Notes: generated by a model from the sequence alone, not told the origin. Positions 26,001-35,558 are shown, counted from the stretch's first letter. The stretch is 64,000 bases of DNA from Calonectria ilicicola (GCA_020809705.1 CP085831.1:4402001-4466000); one strand, 5' to 3'. A program made the numbers and translations.

Positions 26001-29000
26001 TCAAAGCTTATCCAACCTTTCGAGTTATTAGGTGATGGTATTGATGTAGCCTCATTGTGTCAACAACTCTCGGCCCAATATCAGCTTGGCACCATTCAAG
26101 ACGCATATCCGTGCACTCAGCTACAAGAAGGTCTGTTGTCTCTGTCAACGAAACATGAAGGAGGCTACAAGCTTCAAGTGCCTCTTGAAATTTCGCTTGA
26201 TGTGGATATCGCGGAGTTTAAGAACGCCTGGGAGAGGATAGCCAGGGAAACGCCCATTCTACGGACGAGGATTGTGGAGCATAATCACTTTGGTCTACTA
26301 CAAGTGGTACTCGATGAAAAGATCCAGTGGAAGGTAGCAAAGTCGATGGATGAGTGCATGGAAATGAACACAAAGGAGGTTATGGGTTTAGGAACGCCTC
26401 TTGCTGGATATTCGCTGGTCAAAGATGACGCTGGAGCGACAACATGGTTTGTGCTTGCTTTGCATCACGCACTCTATGATGGCTGGTCTCTGCCCATAAT
26501 CATTGATGCGGTAAATCAAGTCTATCAGGGCAAGCAGGCGCGAAGCATCTCCCAGTTCCAAGCTATGATCAAGTACATTGCGTCGCTGGATACAGACAAA
26601 ACGGCAGCGTACTGGAGAAGTGCTTTGGCGGACTACAACGATATTCCATTCCCAGCTCTTCCAGCATCTGTTAATAAGCCAGAGGCAGACAGCTTCGCAC
26701 AACACAAGTTCGAATATCCCCAAGAGCTTGTTCAAGATATCACCACACCCATGTTAATACGAGCCGCGTGGGCCTTCGTCCTTGGAAAGACCAGTAACTC
26801 GAGCGATGTCGTGTATGGAGCAACGGTATCTGGTCGGAATGCGCCGATTAACGATATCGAATCCATAGTTGGGCCGGTTTTTGCAACTGTGCCACTGCGC
26901 GTAAAGCTAGCGGGGGATTGCAGCGTGCGAGACTATCTACAAGCTGTCCAACAACAGGCTACGGAAATGATACCCTTTGAGCAGGCAGGACTCCAGCAGA
27001 TTGCGAAACTATCAGCTGAAAGCAAATGTGCGAGTAACATTCAGACATTGCTCATCATTCAACCTCAAGAGACCGGTAGAGTTAATGACATACTTGGCAA
27101 GTGGCATGTTAGCGAGAATTATCTGCAGCACTTCAATCCTTATGGGCTTATGGTCGAGGTTCAACTTGGGTCAGAGGGCTTGACAGCCCAGGCTAGTTTT
27201 GATTCCCGGGTTATAAAGCCCCCAGCGGTCCAAAGATTACTTCAACAACTTGATCATGTGCTTCAGCAATTTAATCACTCAAACATGGAGAAGACATTGT
27301 CAGACATCGAGATTATGACATCGCAAGATCTCGAGCAAATATGGTCATGGAATGCCGACGTTCCAGCATCTTATGATGAATGCGCCCACAGAATCATCGA
27401 AAAATGGGCGCAAGCCGATCCAAAATCATTAGCAATATGCGCCTGGGACGGAGACTTGACCTACGGACGGCTAAACCATCTCAGCAGCAATCTAGCCGGT
27501 CATCTCATTGGGCACGGTGTGCGACCAGGCATGGTGATCCCACTTTGTTTTGAAAAGTCGATGTGGACACCAGTAGCAACTCTAGCTGTTTTGAAAGCAG
27601 GAGCAGCCTTCGTCCTTTTGGAAACATCTCTACCTATCCAGCGACTTCAATCAATTATCGAAAAAGTAGATCCATTCCTGATTCTGTCGTCTAGTGCAAA
27701 AAAGCCCCTCAGTTCACAACTATCCAGTCTGATTATTGAAATTGGCCCAGATTCGGATTACCTTCTCGATCCTGTCGTGGTTCCTGAGTTCCTAACCCCG
27801 GTGCCATCAGCCGCCATGTTTGTGGTGTTTACATCGGGAAGCACTGGAGAACCAAAGGGGGCAACCATTTCACATGAGAATCTTTGCACGGGGCTCAGAC
27901 ATCAATCCGACCCTCTAGGCATCACAAAAGACTCTCGAATATTTGACTTTGCGTCTTATGCTTTTGATGTTGCTTGTCATAATGTGTTTGCCGCGTTATG
28001 CAATGGAGCATGTTTGTGTATTCCTTCGGATGAGGATCGAAAGAGCAATCTTGCAAATTCAATAGCCACAATGCGCGCTACAGTTGTATCTCTGACACCA
28101 TCCGTGGCTCATATACTCGATCCGGACATGGTTCCCGAGCTTAATACCCTCATCCTTCTTGGTGAGCCAGTGTCAGTTGATGACGCTGCTCGATGGTGGG
28201 GCAAGACCCGCGTCATAAATGTCTATGGACCGGCTGAATGCCTTTTCTGCACCATCAACTACGATGCACCCAGCCCTGAAACCGCAACATCAATTGGAAA
28301 GGGGGTTGGACTTGTCACATGGGTCGTAGACCCAGAAGATCATAATACTCTTTTACCACCGGGCCATATCGGTGAGCTTGTGGTAGAAGGCCCCCTTGTG
28401 GGTCTTGGTTATTTAAACGAGCCAGAAAAGACAGCGGAGGTTTTCATGGATGACCCAGTGTGGCTAGTACAAGGAGGTATGCGAAAGCCAGGACGCTACG
28501 GGCGCATGTATAAGACTGGTGATCTTGTGCATTACAGTGAAGATGGTAGCTTGGTCTATATTGGCCGAAAAGATACCCAAGTAAAGATTCGTGGACAACG
28601 AGTCGAACTTGCCGAAGTGGAATACCGCGTCCAGCAGACCATGCCTGATGCAACACAAGTAATTGCGGAAGTTCTCTCACCGGGTGAAGAAGGCGCAACC
28701 ACAATATTGGCAGCGCTTATCCATCTGCATCGCTTTGCAAACAATTCAGAAAGCCTCGAGCCTGAATCGATTTCCATACTCCCCGTTTCCCAGCAGCTCC
28801 AGCATCGATTACATGAGTGTTTACCCAGCTACATGATTCCTGCAGTTTTCTTGACCATCCCAAAAGTACCAATTACTCCAACTGGAAAGACTGACCGAAG
28901 GCAACTTCGTCAGATAGTCAACGCATTCCTTACCAGGGAAGCAGGAAAACTCCTCCAAGGGTCCAAGGATTCTAAGTCAGAAATAGTCACCGGTAAACCT

Positions 29001-30611
29001 ATTCCGGAGACCGAGCAGCCGGCTTACTCCCTAGCTAAGAAGGTGTTGTCGCTGTGTTCCGCTTGGGGCTTGAATGACATGGTTCAAGCGGAGAATGACA
29101 CAGATCTTACAAACCTTGGGCTACCTGATTTAATGTTGCATACTTCTGGTCTTGATTCTATCAGCATCATGTCTCTTGCGCATTTTATTACTCACGAATT
29201 CGATGTCAAAGTCAGCTTGCAGCTACTTATGGATAAAACAACTAGCATCCGAAAACTTGCAAGTGCCATATCTTCGTTGCAACACAATTCATCTTCAATA
29301 GAATTGGGGAATGATACAACCGCTCCTGCTCTGCCTACTCTAGATCTCAAGTCTAAGATTGACTTTTATGACTCTGAGATTGCAGCTGCACAACACAGTT
29401 TGACGGTGCATACTGAAGCAAACTCTGAAGAAAATGCAAAAAGTCACCCGAGTTTGAGTTGTGCTGATGGTCTCACAGTTCTCCTCACAGGTGCAAACGG
29501 ATTTATTGGAACCCAGATACTCCGACAGTTGCTTGAGCATAGGCAGGTGAATAAAGTCATTGCCATTGTGCGTGGAGACACTGTGGATAGCGCCCGAGCC
29601 CGTACTATTGAAGCTGCAAAGAAAGCTCTCTGGTGGACAGAGTCTTACGACACAAGGTTGAAAGTTTGGAAGGGTGATCTTTCGTTGCCTCAACTAGGAC
29701 TCGAGCGTACACATTGGACTGATCTTTTGGATGGAAAAGTTGTCGACTTCATCATCCATAATGGAGCACTAGTGCATTGGGTTAAGAATTATGAAACTCT
29801 AGAAGCGGTCAACGTCCAGTCAACTATGGAATTACTGCAGCTTGCGGTAGCCCGCCCAGACATGAGATTCGTCTATGTCACTGGGGGTCTTCAAAATCTG
29901 TCTGCCGAGGAAAGCGAAGAGGAGATTCTTGGGAGGCTTTCTTCTCCCAATGCTCTTGGATACAGTCAAACCAAGTTCGTGGCAGAAGCTGTGGTCAAGC
30001 GCGCATCAGATCGTAGAGCAAAGAACATGGGTGCTATTTCTATCGTTCGTCCTGGCCTTGTCGTCGGTACTCCCACCGAAGGTGTCTCAAACGCAGATGA
30101 TTACTTGTGGCGTCTAGTTGCATCAAGTATCAAGATTGGCTCTTATGAAGCGGATTCCGCAGGCGAATGGTTAAGTATATCCGATGTTGCCTCGGTCGCA
30201 TCCATCACAATCGACGCAGGGCTTGGAACCAGCGCAAATCGCCCGACTGTAAACCAGATCAACGAAGGCATGCGGAAAGAAGAGCTATGGACTATTATCA
30301 AGGATATGGGTTATGATTTGAAAAGCAAAGCGAAGGCTGAGTGGCTCACTGCCATTAATAACGATATGGATACAGAAAAAGAGAATCACCCGTTGTGGCC
30401 AGTTGCCCATGTGTTCCGGGGTAACTATGCGCAAGCCACAAAGCCGACTTCTAACAGTTTGATCAACTCCAAGGCTTCCCCACACTTAAAAAGGGCGATA
30501 ATGAAAAGTGTCGAGTTCTTGAGACAAGTTGGATTCTTGGCTTTGCCGACTGGAGTGATGCAGGAGATAGCTGAGGAAAACAGAGGAGCTTTCTCACGGT
30601 CGGGATTATAA
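20100..30611 (+). CDS. Nonribosomal peptide synthetase 2 (half C-A-T-C-A-T-C-A-T-R)
   Basis: One uninterrupted 3503-aa frame. Residues about 60-290 are only the C-terminal half of a condensation domain, with no HHxxxDG. A1 is about 277-794 (TSGSTGVPKG; code SLMIGGGTIK, Ser at position 235) and T1 is LGGDS near 849. C1 is about 927-1327 with YHALYDG near 1050. A2 is about 1350-1867 (TSGSTGTPKG, YGPAEC; code DMHNIGAISK) and T2 is LGGNS near 1921. C2 is about 2000-2410 with HHALYDG near 2122. A3 is about 2424-2940 (TSGSTGEPKG, YGPAEC; code DVHSILVFCK) and T3 is SGLDS near 3017. The reductase domain is about 3124-3467, with TGANGFIG at the NAD(P)H site and catalytic YSQTK near 3288. It should load three building blocks, make at least two bonds, and release the chain reductively as an aldehyde or alcohol. 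The codes are hand-aligned and do not give secure substrates. Confidence 0.96.
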   Translation: MTIDGNGKAKELVATSESLHNLPPSNRTPLITPKSDSPPIESRTTAGTVSKLPNHAQTDTWECASFPFLPLSVERVEADSKVEYGFSTFSSRPLDSLPTLVHSAWALVVGRMINSEGVVIGVTESLGVGVPTPLRVRLVGDQNISDYVEEVQQQQLISRSSSFKDGAIDATKFNTVLAIRSSEQGDSQTELLAGTGNGHVYPLVIEIDIFNEQAKPIAKFDSKVIRRWVVERLLQRLALVMRQIENAGPDMKVADIEVTTPQDLEQIWEWNATVPESVERCIHDVFEEQVRLHPGAPAICAWDGDLTYAELDGLSSRLAVHLINLGVGPEVLVALCFEKSMWTSVAILGVLKAGGAFVLLDSALPQQRLESIVEQAKTCLILTSAALQTLGTKLVPTTVVIDSGLFAKLESGNETVLQQSKATPDSAAYVVFTSGSTGVPKGAMITHSNMSSALILQKDRLGLSSRHRMYDFVSYSFSLAIMKFFLTLAAGSCFCVPSDQDRKSNLAGSFASLKANTVILTPSIAEILSPEKLPGLIKIGFGGEKVRQKDFLPWWGRVEVFSGYGSSECTTINVLNSNAPTIEEASRLGTGAGLRTWVVDPDNYNYLLPPGCIGELVLEGPLVSRGYLNSPEKTATTFVENPVWLLKGAPGHAGRTGRLYRTGDLVQQHDDGTLDAIGRKDVQVKIRGQRVELGDVEHWVQKCLPEISQVVAEVITPKGRQEKPVLAAFLLLRNRASTNDNEAAAPEIIPASDEVRDKLAQRLPSYMVPTVFFSIVKIPMTATGKANRKELRDIGSSFTVEELLGLQTPERLTTQPMKGSELQLQNIWSRVLRLDPATIGLHDSFLRLGGDSIAAMKVISEARKLGMALTMSDMFQFPTIHLLAKQSIAVSEDSENIPAFSLLGDGANDTLIVQEVSELYHLKASAIKDLYPCTPLQEGIMSLGSKRTGDYVMQTTLELPEHVAIDEFRAAWEAAAATLPILRTRIVQHGSLGLLQVVLDDQIQWNETVGLEDYLKSDRENPMGLGQPLVRYALIKDDKSTVRWFVWTIYHALYDGWSLSLILDTVDRLYQGKPVQQGPQFQRFIDSINGQDNERAAEYWRKSLEDCHCEPFPMLPRGIEQPAADKVLELTLSRPHKEQLEATESTMIQAAWALVQGRMTSTEDVVFGVTVSGRNAPIPNMDRMVGPTIATVPLRIKLNGDQTISDFISKVQKQAMEMIPFEQMGLQEIAGLSDSASQATNFQTLLLVQPQENGNTPGVFEKLKYENQEQWFNTYAIMLEAHLGTDRIVMKATFDSRVIDSWTVQRLLERFEHVMDKLDNAGADHLLADIEAMTPNDLNQLWEWNRDAPVPWEKCAHELFEERAQVQPSAPAVFAWDGDLTYEQLSQLSDVLSSHLVDLGIESGTLVPLCFEKSMWTPVAMLAVLKAGAAFSLLDTSIPEHRLKSIVQQLEADIILSSTTNLGLSSRLCKTVVPVSADSIRYSTSSTIRRRQASPNSPMFVIFTSGSTGTPKGIILTHTNFVTSLKYQINLLGFRANSRVFDFASYAFDMAVHNAIAAFAVGGCLCIPSDEDRRGNIEKTMADMNVTLVNITPSVSRLIHPENVPSLETLILGGEVVSPNDVRPWWGKVNFVNAYGPAECHISTVNAGAATLETCTSIGKGAGLATWIVDPENEDRLLAPGCVGELLLEGPLVGQGYLNDPEKTAASFIDSPKWLSDGASGKQGRQGRMYKTGDLVDYTKDGLLHYIGRKDAQVKIRGQRVELGEVEHYVQQYMPEVSNVASEVILPGGDDLGPTLVAFLQIASSDSHDGDNSQDTKPQVIAIPTDVETKLAAHLPNYMIPTAFFTFRRLPMGTTGKTDRKLLREIGGSFSAAELAAVRTAVRATKRQPVSDSQRQMQQIWARVLKIKTEFIGLDDSFFQLGGNSIAAIKLVGEARSAGLELTVANIFQSPALHQVAATARPMNSKNSKLIQPFELLGDGIDVASLCQQLSAQYQLGTIQDAYPCTQLQEGLLSLSTKHEGGYKLQVPLEISLDVDIAEFKNAWERIARETPILRTRIVEHNHFGLLQVVLDEKIQWKVAKSMDECMEMNTKEVMGLGTPLAGYSLVKDDAGATTWFVLALHHALYDGWSLPIIIDAVNQVYQGKQARSISQFQAMIKYIASLDTDKTAAYWRSALADYNDIPFPALPASVNKPEADSFAQHKFEYPQELVQDITTPMLIRAAWAFVLGKTSNSSDVVYGATVSGRNAPINDIESIVGPVFATVPLRVKLAGDCSVRDYLQAVQQQATEMIPFEQAGLQQIAKLSAESKCASNIQTLLIIQPQETGRVNDILGKWHVSENYLQHFNPYGLMVEVQLGSEGLTAQASFDSRVIKPPAVQRLLQQLDHVLQQFNHSNMEKTLSDIEIMTSQDLEQIWSWNADVPASYDECAHRIIEKWAQADPKSLAICAWDGDLTYGRLNHLSSNLAGHLIGHGVRPGMVIPLCFEKSMWTPVATLAVLKAGAAFVLLETSLPIQRLQSIIEKVDPFLILSSSAKKPLSSQLSSLIIEIGPDSDYLLDPVVVPEFLTPVPSAAMFVVFTSGSTGEPKGATISHENLCTGLRHQSDPLGITKDSRIFDFASYAFDVACHNVFAALCNGACLCIPSDEDRKSNLANSIATMRATVVSLTPSVAHILDPDMVPELNTLILLGEPVSVDDAARWWGKTRVINVYGPAECLFCTINYDAPSPETATSIGKGVGLVTWVVDPEDHNTLLPPGHIGELVVEGPLVGLGYLNEPEKTAEVFMDDPVWLVQGGMRKPGRYGRMYKTGDLVHYSEDGSLVYIGRKDTQVKIRGQRVELAEVEYRVQQTMPDATQVIAEVLSPGEEGATTILAALIHLHRFANNSESLEPESISILPVSQQLQHRLHECLPSYMIPAVFLTIPKVPITPTGKTDRRQLRQIVNAFLTREAGKLLQGSKDSKSEIVTGKPIPETEQPAYSLAKKVLSLCSAWGLNDMVQAENDTDLTNLGLPDLMLHTSGLDSISIMSLAHFITHEFDVKVSLQLLMDKTTSIRKLASAISSLQHNSSSIELGNDTTAPALPTLDLKSKIDFYDSEIAAAQHSLTVHTEANSEENAKSHPSLSCADGLTVLLTGANGFIGTQILRQLLEHRQVNKVIAIVRGDTVDSARARTIEAAKKALWWTESYDTRLKVWKGDLSLPQLGLERTHWTDLLDGKVVDFIIHNGALVHWVKNYETLEAVNVQSTMELLQLAVARPDMRFVYVTGGLQNLSAEESEEEILGRLSSPNALGYSQTKFVAEAVVKRASDRRAKNMGAISIVRPGLVVGTPTEGVSNADDYLWRLVASSIKIGSYEADSAGEWLSISDVASVASITIDAGLGTSANRPTVNQINEGMRKEELWTIIKDMGYDLKSKAKAEWLTAINNDMDTEKENHPLWPVAHVFRGNYAQATKPTSNSLINSKASPHLKRAIMKSVEFLRQVGFLALPTGVMQEIAEENRGAFSRSGL

Positions 30612-31108
30612 TATGATGGCTATTCTTTTTATTATGACATACTGAAATAGTTGTTTTATTTTCTTATCCTCTTTTCTGTCTCAATTCTGAAAAATTGATA
30701 CTACATTCGTGCTCAAACAAGCGTGCTAAAGTAGTGGGGCCTTGGGGAGACCTTGGTCGATAAATCCGATCTGACGGGTTCGGAATAGTGTTTTGCCAGT
30801 TAAACTGCTGTCCAAATAAGTCTAGCCCTACGGGATTTCGATGTACCAGTTTTACAAATCATTGTTAAATTTATTTATCAGATATGAACCTGCGGGACTA
30901 TTGAATTTGTATTCTCACCATTCAGATATAGAGCATCAGAGTGTCAACCTCAATGCAAGGTATGGCCATCAATTTTGATAATTAAGATGTATTGTACGAA
31001 TCATGATCTATTATGTAGATTCCGATGTATATAATCTTATTGTGGTATTTTCTAACACTAAAGGGCAAGCATGCCGTTAATTGCCGATGGCGCTTCCAAA
31101 CATTAAAT
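30612..31108. terminator. Convergent 3' region of NRPS2 and the dehydratase gene
   Basis: About 500 bp between two facing 3' ends, A+T-leaning, with T-rich stretches just after the NRPS2 stop. No gene is seen. Termination and polyadenylation for both genes is inferred from position only. Confidence 0.4.
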
Positions 31109-32140
31109 CTAACTCGATTGTAACCCTAATCTTTCGACGAATTTCTTCCAAGAGGCCATACCGCGTTGCGCATGCTCAGCAGGCACATGCTTCCCTTTCT
31201 CAATCATGGTCCTTGAGAAAAGTTCGAGAGAAATGTATCCCTCATACCCAAGGCCATTAATCACTGCCTTGGCGACATCTTCGACAGGTAGATAGCCACC
31301 CCTTTCAGTTTCGTATGGGAATACTCGCGCATTTCTAGACCAGCTCATTCTTGGCGGTTGGCCATCAACGTGAAAAGGATGGTCCTCTAGCAATGGCTTC
31401 TCGAGTTTTTCCGCATCTGCCAGCTGAAAATAGAATACTTTCTTGAGGTTGATCGTTTTGACCAAGCTATCCAAGCTCGCCTTCAAGTCTTCGTCTGCAT
31501 TCGGCTTCTTGCCTGTTGGCGATGTGGGGTCTGCCCATACTCCACCGGCAATGTTAAACCCATCAAGGACCAATCCGAAATTGGGACGATCGACTCGGCA
31601 TACAATATCCCAGAGATCCTGCCAGGTGCTGATGTGCGTGCTCCAGCACAAATTCTCGTAGGCAAATCGAATGGGTGGGTTCTCTCCCGCACCCAAGTCA
31701 GCAAGTTCTCGTAGGTCCGAAGCAATAATGTCACGATCGCCGATGAGCTGGTCTGCGGGCAGAAAGTTTGCTGAAACCTGAATCATGGATGTGCCCAGAA
31801 TCTTGGCGATGCGGAACCAAAGCTTGGCTTTTTCGAGCAATTGCACACGCTTCTCTCGATCCTTCAACCCATCGTAAAAGAGAAACGGCTGCAGAGTAAT
31901 TACTGTTAGACCATTGGAGTCGCAGATAGCGCGGACGTGTTTTGCGGTATCCAACAGCTGATCCGGGGTAGGTTCGGTAGACTCGTCTCCTGGTATCTTG
32001 CCAGCCAAGTTCTCCAAGTCCTCGATAAAGATCTCGACACCGCGAAAACCCACTTTACCAGCTTGGGCCATCTTGTCGTCAAAATCATGAACGTATCCTC
32101 GCCCGAGCGAAATGCTCATGATAGCTGGGTGAAACGCCAT
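31109..32140 (-). CDS. 3-dehydroshikimate dehydratase-like sugar-phosphate-isomerase-fold enzyme
   Basis: Single-exon 343-aa protein of the xylose-isomerase-like TIM-barrel family. It closely resembles fungal quinate-pathway 3-dehydroshikimate dehydratases (Neurospora qa-4, Aspergillus qutC type): N-terminus AIMSISLGRGYVHDFDDKM, then GFRGVEIFIEDL, LTVITLQPFLFYDGL and IQVSANFLPADQL. Candidate metal ligands in the expected order are Glu in RFAYENLCW, Asp in LVLDGFN, Gln in FYFQLADAE and Glu in ISLELFSRT. Family members convert 3-dehydroshikimate to protocatechuate (3,4-dihydroxybenzoate). I start at the ATG at 32140. No other quinate-pathway gene (qa-2, qa-3 or permease) is beside it, which argues for a biosynthetic rather than catabolic use in this cluster. 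It is divergent from the regulator at 33015. Confidence 0.85.
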   Translation of the reverse strand: MAFHPAIMSISLGRGYVHDFDDKMAQAGKVGFRGVEIFIEDLENLAGKIPGDESTEPTPDQLLDTAKHVRAICDSNGLTVITLQPFLFYDGLKDREKRVQLLEKAKLWFRIAKILGTSMIQVSANFLPADQLIGDRDIIASDLRELADLGAGENPPIRFAYENLCWSTHISTWQDLWDIVCRVDRPNFGLVLDGFNIAGGVWADPTSPTGKKPNADEDLKASLDSLVKTINLKKVFYFQLADAEKLEKPLLEDHPFHVDGQPPRMSWSRNARVFPYETERGGYLPVEDVAKAVINGLGYEGYISLELFSRTMIEKGKHVPAEHAQRGMASWKKFVERLGLQSS

Positions 32141-33014
32141 TGTGTAAAACAAGTAAATATGATACTAAGCTTTGCGGTTGCCTTCAAGTTGAATTGTTGA
32201 TTTTCGAATCGTCCATTGTCATGATCATAAACATCTGCTCTCGGCCCGACCGGCTTTGCATTCACCCGCTTTACCGAAAACATCTAGCCGCCAATTTTGC
32301 ATCTTATCAACTCTTGATCTATTTCCATCGGGTACACAAACGAGAAATTCCCTACAGGTAATAAATATACTACTAGAGTATAGACGGCTACAGCCAGTTT
32401 TCAGATTCTGATCCACGTCGTGATGTACGGTTGAAGGGAACGAACCCACGTCGTTAATTTCCTTTTTTGGGGCCCCACAACTCGCCATATCCAACGTGAG
32501 GATGAAAAAATTGCCCATTTGCGTAGCCCAAGATGGATATGAGAGAAGAACAATCATTAATGAGATGCAAGGAGGTGGATATAATATCTAATACAGCACA
32601 CACTTAAGTGCTTGAAGCCCAATGAAGTATAGGGTAATCTCGCCCGCACTTGGAATAAACAACCTTCTGTCAAGATTGTCTTGGCGCGTTGGTCATTTAC
32701 ACAAAATACAATATCCCCCAAGCCATCAGTCTAAATGGTCCTTGAACCATATTGAATCATGTTTCATCAATGAGACCAAGCCCAGACTTGATGTGCAACC
32801 CAAAATTGAGAGTCAAGAGACAGTGAGTCAGACACTAATTTAGCGCACAGACTTGATTTAGCCATTGAGGAATGATGCATAAGTAGAACCCCACTCGCTC
32901 TCGTTATGAATTTCCTAATTGTGCAAAGTCTTGGATGATATAAGTCAAAACCAACTGACGGCAATCTCTCGCTCTCAATTACCCTCCTCCTAAACTACCA
33001 CCTAAGCTCCCAAC
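32141..33014. promoter_or_regulatory. Divergent promoter region (dehydratase / regulator)
   Basis: 874 bp between two head-to-head starts. No convincing gene. The gap presumably holds the promoters of the dehydratase and of the cluster regulator; no CGG-triplet operator could be assigned with confidence. Confidence 0.45.
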
Positions 33015-35219
33015 ATGGGCCTAGCAAAACAGAAGAAAGTTCCTAAGAAGACCTTCACAGGTTGTTGGACTTGTCAAGAGCGCCGAATTCGTTACGATGA
33101 GGGTCGGCCAAGTTGTTCTCAATGCACAATACGCGGAATCGACTGCGGTGGGTATTCAGCCCGATTGACATGGCTGCCCTTGGAATCCGGCTTTGGAAGC
33201 CAGAAGTCATCATCCAAGTTGCAGCGGGGATCAGACATGTTCGGGGGCAGTCGACGGCTTGTCTTGAGTGAGATGAACTCCGCGTCCCAAATAACTCATT
33301 AATAATAGCTAACCCGTTGTCAAGACGCCGCTGATAAAACCTTGATTGAATGTGATGTTGAGAATAGCTTGGCTGAGATTGAACGTATAGATGTTGATGC
33401 ATGTCAGGTCACTTTATCAACTATTGTATCGGGGCCTTTTGGTGTATTTTCACGTTTTGCCGCATTATTATCATCCACTTTCTCGGACCCTGTTGCCAGC
33501 TTTGTCGATAACGCCGTGCCGCACCTGTCTCAATTTGACTCGAAGTCTTTAGGCGGAGCCCTAAATGTCCAAGAGACATCGAATCATGATGCTGTTCAAC
33601 GTACCGCACATCAGTCACCATTGGTCGACCATGTTATCCCCGTTCCATCTACCCCGTGCAGCCCCTTCATCTCTGATGAACAACATGATAGCGCACCAGA
33701 ATCCTGGGATGATTGGTCTGAGTTGAATATACCAGTGTCTCAATGCTGCGAAATCCAGCATGGACTCAGTATTGACGATGTGTCTGCCGGTGATCCAGTT
33801 CGTTATCCGCCAATGGCTGTTGGCCAGACACATGTTGGACTATTTGGAGAACCGCATACATATCTCCTATACCACTACCGACATAAAATAGTCAATTTAT
33901 TTTGTTCTTTTGAAAACCCCAAAAGCCCATGGAAAACAATCCACCTTCCGCGTGCGTTACAAACTGCCGCGGAATTGTCGACTGGTGGGACGACTTCGTT
34001 GATTCGTCAAGCTCTTCTCAGCTCTCTTCTGTCCACGAGTGCTTTCTATCTTGCAAACTGTTTTAGAAAATCTCCAAACGAAGCCCAAAATCACAACAGA
34101 TGGGACTCAGTTGCTAGAGAATTGAGATTCACGGCCATAGCCTTGCTTCAACAGGCTATGACGGAAGAATTCAATTCCGGAAGAGAACCAAAATATAAAG
34201 ACTTCCTCGTAACCATGCTATCAATGGTTACGATTGATGTTGGTCTCCATCCACTTCAATTTCATTTTCAAGCATGCTCATATGATGTCAACTAGGTAAT
34301 GTCTGGTGACACGGCCACTTGTGGTGTACACATTGATGGGTGCGAGAAGCTCATTCGTCATTTTAAGCAAACAAAAAAGCGTTACTCTAAAAAGGCGCGT
34401 GCTCTACATCGTATCTTCTTTTACATCCGCACAATTTACGAAAGCACCTCGCCAAGGTTGTCGGGTGAATTCAACAACAGAAATTCAGATTTTGAATCGC
34501 CAGTTTCCTCATCACCAAGTTTAGAATACTCAGAGAACCACTTTTACTTAGAAAGTGTTGGACAGATGCCTCCTTGGCTCGACACATCTAGAAATCTGGA
34601 TGATGATATGTCATCATTTGAACTCATATACGGTATACCCGAGGACTTAATAAGTATGTTAAATAGCACAACGAGACTGATCAAAATACTCAAAGAACCA
34701 AATTGTGAGAAGTCATCACTGATACTATCAAAGGTTTCTAAGGGATTAGAAGCAAAGATACTGGATTGGCCAGTGACAGAAGTAACAGAACAATGCAAGC
34801 AGTTGTGCAAAACCGATGAAGCCGGCGAAATACTGAAGCATCAGATTGAGGCTTTTTATAACGCGATAGTGATCTACTTTTCGCAAAACGTGCTCTCTAT
34901 GTCGTATCGGTATCTTAGGGGGTATGTTGAAAAAGTGTTGGTTAGTACAGAAGCCATTGAGGCCATTAAGCAGATGAACAATATCGTGGCTGGGCCTTTA
35001 TTTTGGCCGATATTTATCGCCGCAACAGAAGCAGAAGATGAGAAATTTAAGACTCGGTGTAAAGATCTATTCGAAATAATGGAGGGTTACGGATTTGACG
35101 CTATCAGAGGTGGCCGCGATATCATTTACGAACTCTGGCGCCGACGTACAAGCGATCACATAGGGAGTAATTGGTTATCGATTGTAGAAGAAAAGAAGAT
35201 AGTATTAATGTTAAGTTGA
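33015..35219 (+). CDS. Fungal Zn2Cys6-type transcription factor with a missing zinc cysteine
   Basis: Three exons (33015-33267, 33325-34238, 34296-35219; both introns 57 nt, in phase) give 696 aa. The N-terminus is a Zn2Cys6 binuclear-cluster segment, CWTCQERRIRYDEGRPSC followed by SQCTIRGIDC. The third cysteine, normally in the K-C-D-E position, is Tyr (codon TAC at 33093-33095). The rest matches the fungal-specific transcription factor middle-homology type (Fungal_trans_2): YHYRHKIVNLFCSF, LLSSLLSTSAFYLANC, then MVTIDVMSGDTATCGVHIDG and CEKLI. The end, ALHRIFFYIRTIYEST through to ATEAEDEKF, is also conserved-looking. It would normally bind CGG-containing sites and activate neighbouring genes. 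With five of six zinc ligands, DNA binding is doubtful. Position in the cluster, beside the dehydratase, suggests the pathway regulator. Confidence 0.88.
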
Positions 35220-35558
35220 CAATCTATTCAAATTATAGTTTTAATCCAGTGAGTACCTCAACTAAGGAAAATTGTTGCATGTTATGTAACCCATTTCTTA
35301 AAATATGTTGTTGAATCGCACCAAGCGCATCTCAGGTATTGTTTACTGCAACGGCACCTTTAGACCGAAATGGGTTAGTGATAGCAGGACATGGACTAGC
35401 TTCACAGGAGAAGAGGGCATGTCTCGTCGTCAGTTACCGTTTGTGAATTTCCACTTTGATGCTGAAATTTCTATTGACTAAATAAGAGTGTTTTCAATCT
35501 TCAATAGAATCGATACCCAAAGAAAATCTGACATAATTTTGTCGTTTAATCTGAGAAA
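35220..35558. other. Short intergenic region
   Basis: 339 bp between the regulator and the class III aminotransferase. No gene or notable repeat seen; it should hold the aminotransferase promoter. Confidence 0.45.
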
